Shown: piece after piece, positions 34,333-42,222 of the stretch
Layout of the letters: each line of letters begins with the position of its first letter
How positions within the stretch are numbered: position 1 is the first letter of the stretch
From: Massilia sp. Root351
GTDB taxonomy: Bacteria; Pseudomonadota; Gammaproteobacteria; Burkholderiales; Burkholderiaceae_D
NCBI RefSeq assembly: GCF_001425045.1
Contig: NZ_LMDJ01000007.1
Coordinates: forward strand, 81,708 to 145,707
Reading direction: 5' to 3'
DNA length: 64,000 bases
Position numbers and translations under genes: made by a program
The notes under the pieces: generated by a model
What the model was told of the DNA's origin: nothing
Database searches by the model: none
Seen by the model: the letters and a program-made list of their open reading frames with translations, nothing else

Positions 34333-35882
34333 TGCGGCTGGCCTTGCTGCGGCCCTCGCTGCGACCGGCGCCGTGCGCCGCGGCGCTGGCGTTGGCTTGC
34401 GCGTTGACTTTGCCGGGCGCGGCGCTGGCCGCGCCGGTGTCGCACGTTTTCCTGGTGCAGAACTCCGGCTGGATGGAGCCGTTCTACACCGACCCCGCCT
34501 CGCCGTACAAGGCGCTGGTGACGGAAGTGGTGCTGGCCGCCATCCAGCCCGGCGATGCGCTGGTGCTGGCCGCCTTCAACCAAAGCCTGCCCGGTGCGCC
34601 GTCGCCCAAGGCGCTGCTGGCCGCGCAGGTGAACGACAAGCCGCAGCGCGCCGCCGTGGCGGGCGCGCTGGCGCCGTTGACGACCGCTAAAAAGCCCGGC
34701 AGCAGCGCCCTGGCCGACACCGACCTGGGCGAGGCGGTCAGCGCTTCCATCGCCACAGCGCTGGGCGGCAAGCCGGGCCTGATCTGGCTGTTTACCAATA
34801 ACAAGAACAGCCCGAACAACGACCAGGCCACCGCGCAGCGCAACCGCGAATTTTATGAACTGATCCACCACGGCGGCAGCATCAAGAAGGCGCTGGCCTT
34901 CCCGTTGCACATGCCGGTGCAGGGCCGCTACAGCGCCAACGGCATGATGATCTACGTGTTCGCTATCGGCGACGAAGGGGCGCGCGGACTGGATGCGCTG
35001 CTGGGCGCCGGCCGCCTGCAGAAGGTCATCACCGAGCCGCCGGCACGCCTCAAGCCGCTGGACCAGGACACCGTGCGCCTGTACCCTGCGAAAGTGGAGA
35101 ATGTGCCCGGCGTGGCGTTTTCCACCCAGCCCAACGGCATCCTGCGCGCCGACATCGATGCCGGCGCGTCCGCTGCCGCCGCTGCCGGGGCCGGCGGCAC
35201 GCCGGACGCGCGCATCCAGTGGCGCCTGGAGAACACCATCTATCCGTACACCATCACCAGCGCGCGCCTGGCCGCGCGCTCCGTGCTGGCCGGCGCCGAG
35301 AAGCCCATCGTGCTGGGCGCCGGCACGGTGAACGGACTGGCGCCCGGCAAATCGCAGCCGCTGTCGTCCACCATGCAGCTGCCGGTGGCGCACTTGCCGG
35401 GCAAATGGTCGCTGGAAGCGGTGAAGGCGGCCGGTTCCGCAGCTGTGCTGCCCGGCGCCATCGAAGTGCAGCTGAGCGAGCAGAAGCTGGAACTGTCGCA
35501 AGCCTTCCGCGAGCGCATGGCCAAGCTGTTCCCCGGCGATCCGCTGCCCGACATCTTCACCCCGCCCAGCCAGGTGCAAGGCTCGCGCGCGGTGCTGCCG
35601 CTGGAGGTGCGCATGCAGTTCGGCGTCGCGCCCTTGCTGGCGCTGATCGGCGGCCTGGCGGCGCTGCTGCTGGCCGGCTTCGGCGCGGTGATGGCCGCCA
35701 CGCGCCCACGCAAGGTGCAGGTCACCGTGGAAGGCGAATTGCGCACGCTGCACGTCAAGGCCGGCAACAGCCAGCCGCTGTTCGACAAGGCCGGCAACAA
35801 GGTCGCTGTGCTCAACACCAGCTTATTTGGAAACACGCTGACGGACCTGCGCGAAGGTGCGCAGGTCCGCCTCGGCCGCTAA
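34329..35882 (+). CDS. vWA-like protein with signal peptide and C-terminal membrane anchor
   Basis: The product is 517 residues. The signal peptide is at 1-35 (ending GAALAAP). VSHVFLVQNSGWMEPFYT then occupies the first beta strand and loop of a von Willebrand A-like domain. The metal motif DxSxS reads QNSGW, so the first Asp and last Ser are replaced. LIWLFTNNKNSPNND fits the vWA strand-4 loop. One membrane helix lies at about 433-457, with a ~60-residue C-terminal tail presumably in the cytosol. The bulk is therefore periplasmic. It overlaps the preceding gene by 4 bases. Partnership of vWA-type and FtsZ-like proteins has been proposed for membrane-remodelling systems. Confidence 0.7.
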   Translation: MMRLALLRPSLRPAPCAAALALACALTLPGAALAAPVSHVFLVQNSGWMEPFYTDPASPYKALVTEVVLAAIQPGDALVLAAFNQSLPGAPSPKALLAAQVNDKPQRAAVAGALAPLTTAKKPGSSALADTDLGEAVSASIATALGGKPGLIWLFTNNKNSPNNDQATAQRNREFYELIHHGGSIKKALAFPLHMPVQGRYSANGMMIYVFAIGDEGARGLDALLGAGRLQKVITEPPARLKPLDQDTVRLYPAKVENVPGVAFSTQPNGILRADIDAGASAAAAAGAGGTPDARIQWRLENTIYPYTITSARLAARSVLAGAEKPIVLGAGTVNGLAPGKSQPLSSTMQLPVAHLPGKWSLEAVKAAGSAAVLPGAIEVQLSEQKLELSQAFRERMAKLFPGDPLPDIFTPPSQVQGSRAVLPLEVRMQFGVAPLLALIGGLAALLLAGFGAVMAATRPRKVQVTVEGELRTLHVKAGNSQPLFDKAGNKVAVLNTSLFGNTLTDLREGAQVRLGR

Positions 35883-35907
35883 CTGCTTACATCGAGGATC
35901 AACCAGA

Positions 35908-36387
35908 ATGCAAAACAATACCGACCCAGGCTTCAAGATCCCCGGCAACCAGGCCGACCCGAACGCCAAGCCGCCGGCCGAACCCACGCTGTCGCCGGTA
36001 CCGCCCGGCGCCGCACCGGCCGCCACTGCTCCCGGCGCGCCGGGAGCCGCAGGCGCACCGATCGAGGTGGCGCCCGTGCAGGGGGCGCCGGCGACGGACA
36101 CCTCCACGCGCGATCTGGCCATTGGCGGCGCAGTGTTCCTGGTGCTGCTGATCGTGTTCTTCTTCGCCCGCAACGCCTACAGCAACCACCTGGTGCGCCG
36201 CCGCGTGGCGCCGTCCTCGGCCGACACGGCGGGCTGGCTGATGTTCTTCGGCCTGGCCTTCATGAGCGCCGCCGCCGTGCTGGCCATTCTGAACGCCGGC
36301 AAATTCCTCACCGTGGCCATCACCGGCACCTTGCTCGTCCTCGGCATCGCCTCGCTGGCGGGCGCGCTGGTGACGGGCCGCCGTTAA
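35908..36387 (+). CDS. small membrane protein of the tubulin-like operon
   Basis: The product is 159 residues. A Pro/Ala-rich N-terminal tail (~75 residues) is followed by one helix (LAIGGAVFLVLLIVFFFARNAY) and two more (GWLMFFGLAFMSAAAVLAILNAG and LTVAITGTLLVLGIASLAGALVT). No known domain. It lies 25 bases after the vWA-like gene and 21 bases before the tubulin-like gene, so it is part of the same unit. It could be a membrane platform linking the cytosolic filament protein to the periplasmic vWA-like protein; that is inference from position. GAGGAT upstream supports the ATG at 35908. Confidence 0.7.
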   Translation: MQNNTDPGFKIPGNQADPNAKPPAEPTLSPVPPGAAPAATAPGAPGAAGAPIEVAPVQGAPATDTSTRDLAIGGAVFLVLLIVFFFARNAYSNHLVRRRVAPSSADTAGWLMFFGLAFMSAAAVLAILNAGKFLTVAITGTLLVLGIASLAGALVTGRR

Positions 36388-36408
36388 ACCAGGAGCCCAG
36401 GAGAGACC

Positions 36409-39400
36409 ATGGCAGAATTCCAGAACAACGGCAGCGGCGCCAGCAAAAAGGCCGAACTCAAGGTAGACCTGCGCCCCACGCTGTTCATCGGCGCGGGCGG
36501 CACCGGCATGGAAGTGATGATGCGCATCCGCCGCCGCATCCTGTCGGCGGTGTGGAACCGCCGCCACCCCACGCGCGTGGAAGCCATCGGCCAGTTCCCG
36601 GTGGCGCGCTTCCTGCACGTGGACCTGGACAGCGGCGCCGTGATTGACGAAGGCAAGTCGCAGCGCAGCGACCCGTGGTACGAGCTGGTGAAACTGAGCG
36701 ACGAGGAACGCCTGGTCGAATCGATCGACCTGCAGCAGTACCATGAGTCCGACGACAGCCTGGCGCGCTTCCCGCTGATCGAAAGCTGGATGCCGCTGCG
36801 GCCGAAGAAACTGCGCTCGTTGGGCATCGACCCGTCCAAGGGCGCAGGCCAGATCCGCGCCGTGGCGCGGCTTTACCTGTACGACAAATACCCCAAGCTG
36901 CGCGGCCGCATCAAGGGCGCGCTGAACTTCCTGAGCAGTAACGCGGGCAACGAGCGCAAGGAAAACTACCAGCGCCTCGGCCTGCAGGTGGACACGTCCA
37001 AGTTCCGCATCGTCGTCATCGGTTCCAACGCCGGCGGCACCGGCGCCGGCACCGCCATGGACCTGGGCTGGATCGCCAAGGCCATCGCGCGCCAGGAAGT
37101 GTCGGACAGCCAGGTGGACCTGGTGATGTTCATGCCGTCCGGTTACGCCAAGGCCAACAAGGAGCGCACCGAAGCCAACGCCTATGCCACGCTGATGGAG
37201 CTGGAAACGGCCATGCGCGACATGAACGCGCAGGTGCGCTGGGCCGACCCGGACAGCCTGACGGGCCGTGGCGCGCCGTTCGACGACGTGTATTTCGTCG
37301 ATACCGCGAACTTGGCCAACAAGGCCACGCAGGACGTGAAAGACGTGTACCAGATGGTGGCCGATTCGCTGTTCGAGGACTTCGCCTCGGCCGATTTCGC
37401 CAACCGCAAGCGCTCGGTGGCGGTCAACCAGCAGCAGCACAAGCTGGGACCGTTCAACCCGCGCGTGCCGGAGCAGCGCTTCGGCGACATGCGACTGTCC
37501 TATTCCAAGGTCTATTCTGCCTTCGGCCAGGCCGTGCTGGACACGCAGCAAAGCCTGCGCGAAGACATCCGCGCCTACGAGCTGGCAGGGCTGATGGTGA
37601 AAGCCTTCTTCGGCCTGCTGGGCAGCGATGGCAGCAAGGCGCGCCGCGCCGGCGATCAGGAACGCGACGTCTTTATGCGCGAGCAGATGGCGATGTCCGA
37701 ACACCCGTTCGACGAGTTCCCGGATTTCAAGAAGGGCACGGTGGACGTGGCGCCGTTCCAGGAATACGCGCTCACCGACCAGCTGTTGATGGACAAGGAT
37801 GAACGCTCGCTGCTGGAGCGCGTCGAGAGCAAGGTGCAGCTGGAGATCGACCGCATCATGGGCGACTACGAGCTGAAACAATGGCGCGAGAAGGTGGCCG
37901 AACTGCTGCCGCACCTGGAGCGTGACGCCATCCGCGAGGCCGGCGCCACCGCCGAGACCAGCGAGGACCGTCTGAAGCGCCACACGGCCGAACTGCTGCA
38001 GCGCCTGAAGGGCCGCGCGCGCGAGCAGCTGTATGCGCTGCTGGACGACCGCAAGCAGGGCGGGCTGGAGTTCGTGCTGTCGCTGCTGGAGCAGATCAAG
38101 GCGCGCATTTCGCAGCGCGACCTGGTGCACATGGAACGCAACGGCAAGCGCTATCGCGACATCCGCGACGCGCTGCGCACGCGCCAGGTGGAGGAATCGC
38201 TGAACAACCTGTCGCAGGCAGCGGCCAAGATGTTCGGCAGCGAGGCGCAGTCGCGCGAAGTGATGGCGCACCTGAAGCGCGACATCGCCGACTATCTGCG
38301 CTTCCATATGCTGGCGGTCGCGGCGGGGCAGTCGGTCGAGCTGCTGCGTTCCATGTCGGCCTGGCTGGGCGACACGCAGTCGGTGGACGAGCAGGGCCAG
38401 GCGGTGTGGAGCGGCATCGCCGGCGAACTGCAGGAGGGGCGGCGCTGCGTGGAAGCCATGCTGGGTGCGGTGGACCAGCGCATTGCGCAGCTGCGCGCCG
38501 ACGCGCAGCACGAACACGCCACCTACATGAAGCTGGCCAGCGACACGGTGCCGGAGGCGGTCAAGCTCACCGGCGACATCAGCGTATGGAGCGAGGAAGT
38601 ACTGCTGGAGTTCGGCGGCTCGGCGCGCCTGTTCCCGCAGCTGGGCGACGAGAAGCTGCGCTCGGCGCTGTTGCTCAAGCTGTTCCGCCGCGCGCAGACG
38701 CAGTTGAGCAGTGAACAGCTGGACCAAGGCCAGTCGCCGCCCGACCCGCTGCTGGAGCGGCTGATGGCGATGTCGCCGCAAGAGCGGCAGCACACCTTCA
38801 ACGAATGGATACGCAGCGCCATGCCGTGGGTGAATGCGCGCTTCTCGGCCGAGTTCACGCCCAACGCGGACCAGTTCAAGTGCTTTATCGGCGTGGGCGA
38901 TGCCAATGCATGGCGCAAGCTGGAGGCGGAGATCAAGGCGGCGGTGCCGACCGGCTTCTTCCACGGCGACCTGGTGAGCATCGTCAACACCGGCATCGGC
39001 GGCAGGGCGGTGTGCTACATCGAGCTGTCCGGCGTGCCGATGACGGTGCTGCGCGGACTGCCGACCTGGCGCACTTCGTACCAGATCGAGAATCCCAAGA
39101 TCCCGACGCACCTGCATTTCGACTCCACGCGCTTCCGCCACCCCATCGCGCCGTCGATGGATGAGCTGAACCGCCTGGCGGACGACTACGAGTGGTTCCT
39201 GCAGGCGATTGCGCTGGGCGTCATCAAGCGCAAGGCGGACCTGGCGGACCGCGAGGCGCTGTTCCAGCCGCGCGGCCAGTACCTGTTCGAAGTGGAGCAG
39301 GGCTCGGGCGAATGGCTGCAGATCGGCAACGAGTTCGCCATCCGCTCCAACGGTCTGCCAGCCTACTACCGCGACCAGGTGGTCGGCGCGGTGCAGCAGC

Positions 39401-40089
39401 GCCTGGCCCGCATGGGCGCGCACCAGTTCGTGCTGCTGGCGGCGCTGATGCGCTACTACCAGCACCGGGTGTACCAGCCCAAGCTGGAGGTGGACGAGAC
39501 GGGCGCCGAACTGCCGTCGCCGTCGCTGCCCAATATTACCGCCAAGCGCCTGCACGACGAGTGGGTGAAGCGCGCGCAGGCCTTGAGCGCCGGCCTGGAG
39601 CCGGGAACGGTTGCGTCTGTGGAGCGCGCGCTGGAGTCGCTGGCGGCGTGGAGCGACCCGGTTGCCGGATCGTCCACCGACGCCTACAGCTGGGAAGTGC
39701 AGCATGCGGTGGACAAGCGCGTGCTCAAGCCGGAGATGCTCGCCAGCGACGCGGCTGCGGCGCGCGTGCTGGCGCCTGCAAGCGTGGCCCCGCCGGCTGC
39801 TGCGGCGGTTTCCGCGTCTTCCTCGCCTTCCGCGCTTCCGGTGGCTGCAGCGCCTGTGGCCATGCGCTACAAGGTGTTCGTCAACAAAACGCAGCAGGGG
39901 CCGTACACGCTGCCGGAGCTGGCGCAGCGCATCACGGCCGGTGAAGTGGACGGCAATACCAAAGTGTGGAACATGCAGTGGGTTCCGCGCGTCGACCAGT
40001 GGAAGCTGGCCAGCGAGATGCCGGACATCGCGCCGCTGCTTGGCGCCGCGATTCCCGATCCGCATGACGATATTCCCGATCCAGAATAA
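36409..40089 (+). CDS. tubulin/FtsZ-superfamily protein with C-terminal GYF_2-like domain
   Basis: The product is 1226 residues, about three times a normal FtsZ. The first glycine loop TLFIGAGGTGMEVMM (24-38) and the tubulin signature loop IGSNAGGTGAGTAMDL (204-219) mark the GTP-binding half. RTEANAYATLMELE (253-266) fits the ribose/guanine contact, and DDVYFVDTANL follows. This matches the Tubulin_2-type family. The middle ~600 residues are long helices (for example VEESLNNLSQAAAKMFGSEA), probably an effector or coiled-coil region. The C-terminus (about 1152-1208) is a GYF_2-like domain: YKVFVNKTQQGPYTLPELAQRITAG, then TKVWNMQWVPRVDQW. It has no membrane helix, so it is a cytosolic GTPase that may polymerise. 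It is encoded between membrane-protein genes in a tight operon. Confidence 0.85.
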   Translation: MAEFQNNGSGASKKAELKVDLRPTLFIGAGGTGMEVMMRIRRRILSAVWNRRHPTRVEAIGQFPVARFLHVDLDSGAVIDEGKSQRSDPWYELVKLSDEERLVESIDLQQYHESDDSLARFPLIESWMPLRPKKLRSLGIDPSKGAGQIRAVARLYLYDKYPKLRGRIKGALNFLSSNAGNERKENYQRLGLQVDTSKFRIVVIGSNAGGTGAGTAMDLGWIAKAIARQEVSDSQVDLVMFMPSGYAKANKERTEANAYATLMELETAMRDMNAQVRWADPDSLTGRGAPFDDVYFVDTANLANKATQDVKDVYQMVADSLFEDFASADFANRKRSVAVNQQQHKLGPFNPRVPEQRFGDMRLSYSKVYSAFGQAVLDTQQSLREDIRAYELAGLMVKAFFGLLGSDGSKARRAGDQERDVFMREQMAMSEHPFDEFPDFKKGTVDVAPFQEYALTDQLLMDKDERSLLERVESKVQLEIDRIMGDYELKQWREKVAELLPHLERDAIREAGATAETSEDRLKRHTAELLQRLKGRAREQLYALLDDRKQGGLEFVLSLLEQIKARISQRDLVHMERNGKRYRDIRDALRTRQVEESLNNLSQAAAKMFGSEAQSREVMAHLKRDIADYLRFHMLAVAAGQSVELLRSMSAWLGDTQSVDEQGQAVWSGIAGELQEGRRCVEAMLGAVDQRIAQLRADAQHEHATYMKLASDTVPEAVKLTGDISVWSEEVLLEFGGSARLFPQLGDEKLRSALLLKLFRRAQTQLSSEQLDQGQSPPDPLLERLMAMSPQERQHTFNEWIRSAMPWVNARFSAEFTPNADQFKCFIGVGDANAWRKLEAEIKAAVPTGFFHGDLVSIVNTGIGGRAVCYIELSGVPMTVLRGLPTWRTSYQIENPKIPTHLHFDSTRFRHPIAPSMDELNRLADDYEWFLQAIALGVIKRKADLADREALFQPRGQYLFEVEQGSGEWLQIGNEFAIRSNGLPAYYRDQVVGAVQQRLARMGAHQFVLLAALMRYYQHRVYQPKLEVDETGAELPSPSLPNITAKRLHDEWVKRAQALSAGLEPGTVASVERALESLAAWSDPVAGSSTDAYSWEVQHAVDKRVLKPEMLASDAAAARVLAPASVAPPAAAAVSASSSPSALPVAAAPVAMRYKVFVNKTQQGPYTLPELAQRITAGEVDGNTKVWNMQWVPRVDQWKLASEMPDIAPLLGAAIPDPHDDIPDPE

Positions 40090-40102
40090 GGAAGGCTGAG
40101 CA

Positions 40103-41467
40103 GTGGACGTAGTGACGTACCGATGCATCAATAGCGCGTGTGGCCGGGGCTTTCCGCGCCAGGTGAACTTCTGCCCGTTCTGCGGCACCCGGCAAGCCGC
40201 TGCTGGCGCGCCGGCGCGCGCGGCTGTGCCGCCCACCGCCCCGCCCACCGCGCCGCCTGCGCGTACCGAGCGGCCGGGCAGCGTGGGCGTGCAAAAAACA
40301 GCCAATGTTGCCGGTGCTGCCGGTGTTGCCGGTTCTGCCGAGCCGGCCGCCGCGCGCGAGGCCGGTGCAGGCCATGCCAAAGCCGGGCCGGACGCGGCGC
40401 CGGCCGGCGGCGAAGCGCCAAAGATGACGCAGGAGCAGATCGCAGCGGCACAAGCGCGCCTCAACAAGGTGCGCGGCGTGCCGCCTGCCGGTACCGTGCA
40501 TGCACCACCCACCGGCGGCGCCCGTCCGAAAGCCGGCCCGCCGATGCGGCAACCGATCGGCATCGGCACCTGGGTGCTGGTCGCCATGATCCTGGCCGTG
40601 ATCTGGTATCTGGCCAAGCCCGCCAACAAGGAAGAACGCATCGCCGAGCGCGTCGCACAAGCCGAGAAGCTCGCCGCGGAATGCAAGCTGGACGACGCGC
40701 GCACCGAACTGGCTTCGCTGCGCACCGACAAGGCGCCGGCCGCCCAGATCCGGCGCGTGAACGAAGCCATCAACAGCGCCATTCTCGGCTGCGAGAAGAA
40801 ACGCCAGCGTGCCAAGGCCTGGGCCGACCTGAAACCCGTGCTCGAGAACGCGGCGCAGACGGGCGCGGTTGCCACCGCCGACGCGCGCCTGTCCGCCTTC
40901 ACAAAGAAATGGGGGGCTGACGATGATACGCGCGAATGGGACAAACGTCTCGACGGCTTGAAGACCGAGCGGCTGCTGGACGAAGCGGAAGCGTGCCACA
41001 AGAAGCCCGACCTGGCATGCATGGAAGCCAAACTGCTGGCTGCGGAAAAGATGCAGCGGGCGGAATTCGAATCCCGCATCCGCTCGCTGCGCGATTCCCT
41101 GTCGAAGCTGCTGGAAGCGACTGTGCTGGAACAGAAGGCGCCGCCCGCTGCCAGCCTGCCACCGCCCGCGATAGCCAACCAGCCGCCGCGCGGCGCCGCT
41201 GTCGCCCCGCCGCCGCCCGTCATCAGCACGGTTCCTCAGGCCGCACAGGCGGCCCAGCAGGCGCGCAAGATTCTGGCCGACGCGGAACGCGAGCTCAATC
41301 AAGGCAATTACAAAGGCGCCATGGACAAGGCCGAAATTTGTGCAACGATGATAGATGTCGGCAACCGCGAGTGCCTGGGCTTGAAGCAGCGTGCTGAGCG
41401 CTTGAACCGTGAAATGCTGCGCTGTGTGGCCAGCGGCGCGGACTGGATCAACGATCGATGCCAATAG
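40103..41467 (+). CDS. zinc-ribbon membrane protein of the tubulin-like operon
   Basis: The product is 454 residues. The N-terminal zinc ribbon C8-x4-C13...C24-PF-C27 (MDVVTYRCINSACGRGF) is cytosolic. An Ala/Pro linker leads to one membrane helix (IGIGTWVLVAMILAVIWYLA, 152-171), then a helical, Cys-containing outer region (AEKLAAECKLDDARTELASL, LDEAEACHKKPDLACMEAKL), probably periplasmic with disulfides. The GTG start at 40103 has AAGGAAGG about 10 bases upstream. It lies 13 bases after the tubulin-like gene. The topology would let it couple a cytosolic filament to the periplasm. No family is recognised as a whole. Confidence 0.7.
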   Translation: MDVVTYRCINSACGRGFPRQVNFCPFCGTRQAAAGAPARAAVPPTAPPTAPPARTERPGSVGVQKTANVAGAAGVAGSAEPAAAREAGAGHAKAGPDAAPAGGEAPKMTQEQIAAAQARLNKVRGVPPAGTVHAPPTGGARPKAGPPMRQPIGIGTWVLVAMILAVIWYLAKPANKEERIAERVAQAEKLAAECKLDDARTELASLRTDKAPAAQIRRVNEAINSAILGCEKKRQRAKAWADLKPVLENAAQTGAVATADARLSAFTKKWGADDDTREWDKRLDGLKTERLLDEAEACHKKPDLACMEAKLLAAEKMQRAEFESRIRSLRDSLSKLLEATVLEQKAPPAASLPPPAIANQPPRGAAVAPPPPVISTVPQAAQAAQQARKILADAERELNQGNYKGAMDKAEICATMIDVGNRECLGLKQRAERLNREMLRCVASGADWINDRCQ

Positions 41468-41480
41468 AGACGGAGGCCTC

Positions 41481-42182
41481 ATGAAACGCACACTCGGCTT
41501 CACCCTCATCGCCGCGCTGCTGGCCGGCTGCGCCGCGCCGGAGAACGGCGGACGCTACGGCCAGCGCAATGACGGCGGCGCCGGCAACACCGGGGGCAGC
41601 GCCGCGCAAAATGCCGCCACGGGCGCGGCCATCGGCGCGGTGGCTGGCTGCGCGCTTGCCGCGCTGGCCGGCAAGAAATGCGCGCAAGGCGCCGCCATCG
41701 GTGCGGCCATGGGCGCCGCCATCGGCTGGACCAGCTACTCGGAAAAGGTGGCCAGCGCGCAGACCGTCAACAACGAAGCGCGGCGCGAAGGGCTGGCCGT
41801 GCCCACCAACGAAATCCGCCTCAAGCAGTACGACGTGTTTTCCAGCGCCAGCGTGGCGCGCGCCGGCGGCGATCCGGTGCAGGTGGTTGGCAACATCAAG
41901 CTGTACGGCCAGTCGCAGCGCGTGCCGGAAGTGGTGCAGAGCATGACGCTGCTGAAAGCCAACGGCGAGAGGGCGTCCGACAAGCCGCAGATCGCGCGCG
42001 TGGAGCGCATCGATGGCGCCGGCCACTACCGGGCGGTGGGTGTCTACAAGATCCCGCGCGGCATGGAGCAGGGCCAGTACACCGTGCAGAGCGTGCTGCT
42101 GCTGGACGGCCGCGAGGTGGCACGCCGCACCGCCATGTTCCAGGTGGCGCAGTCCGCCGCCCCGGCGCTCGCGCAACGCTGA
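41481..42182 (+). CDS. glycine-zipper lipoprotein, last gene of the tubulin-like operon
   Basis: The product is 233 residues. A type II signal (MKRTLGFTLIAALLAGCAAPE) has its lipobox Cys at 17. A Gly-zipper stretch follows: AATGAAIGAVAGCALAALAG and GAAIGAAMGAAIGW, able to form a membrane-spanning or oligomerising helix pair. The C-terminal beta region (QVVGNIKLYGQSQRVPEVVQSM) looks soluble. A Gly residue after the lipid Cys region and no Asp at +2 suggest outer-membrane sorting. It starts 13 bases after the zinc-ribbon gene, with CGGAGG upstream. It is probably the envelope-side, membrane-perturbing part of the system. Confidence 0.78.
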   Translation: MKRTLGFTLIAALLAGCAAPENGGRYGQRNDGGAGNTGGSAAQNAATGAAIGAVAGCALAALAGKKCAQGAAIGAAMGAAIGWTSYSEKVASAQTVNNEARREGLAVPTNEIRLKQYDVFSSASVARAGGDPVQVVGNIKLYGQSQRVPEVVQSMTLLKANGERASDKPQIARVERIDGAGHYRAVGVYKIPRGMEQGQYTVQSVLLLDGREVARRTAMFQVAQSAAPALAQR

Positions 42183-42222
42183 CGCAAGCGGAACCGCGAC
42201 CGCAGCCGCATCAGCCCCGGCG

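Noticed and set aside
35899..41229. An open frame of nearly 1800 codons antisense to the tubulin-like operon
   Set aside because: It is an antisense shadow of several recognised genes with their own ribosome sites; its product is His/Arg/Gln-rich and matches no domain.
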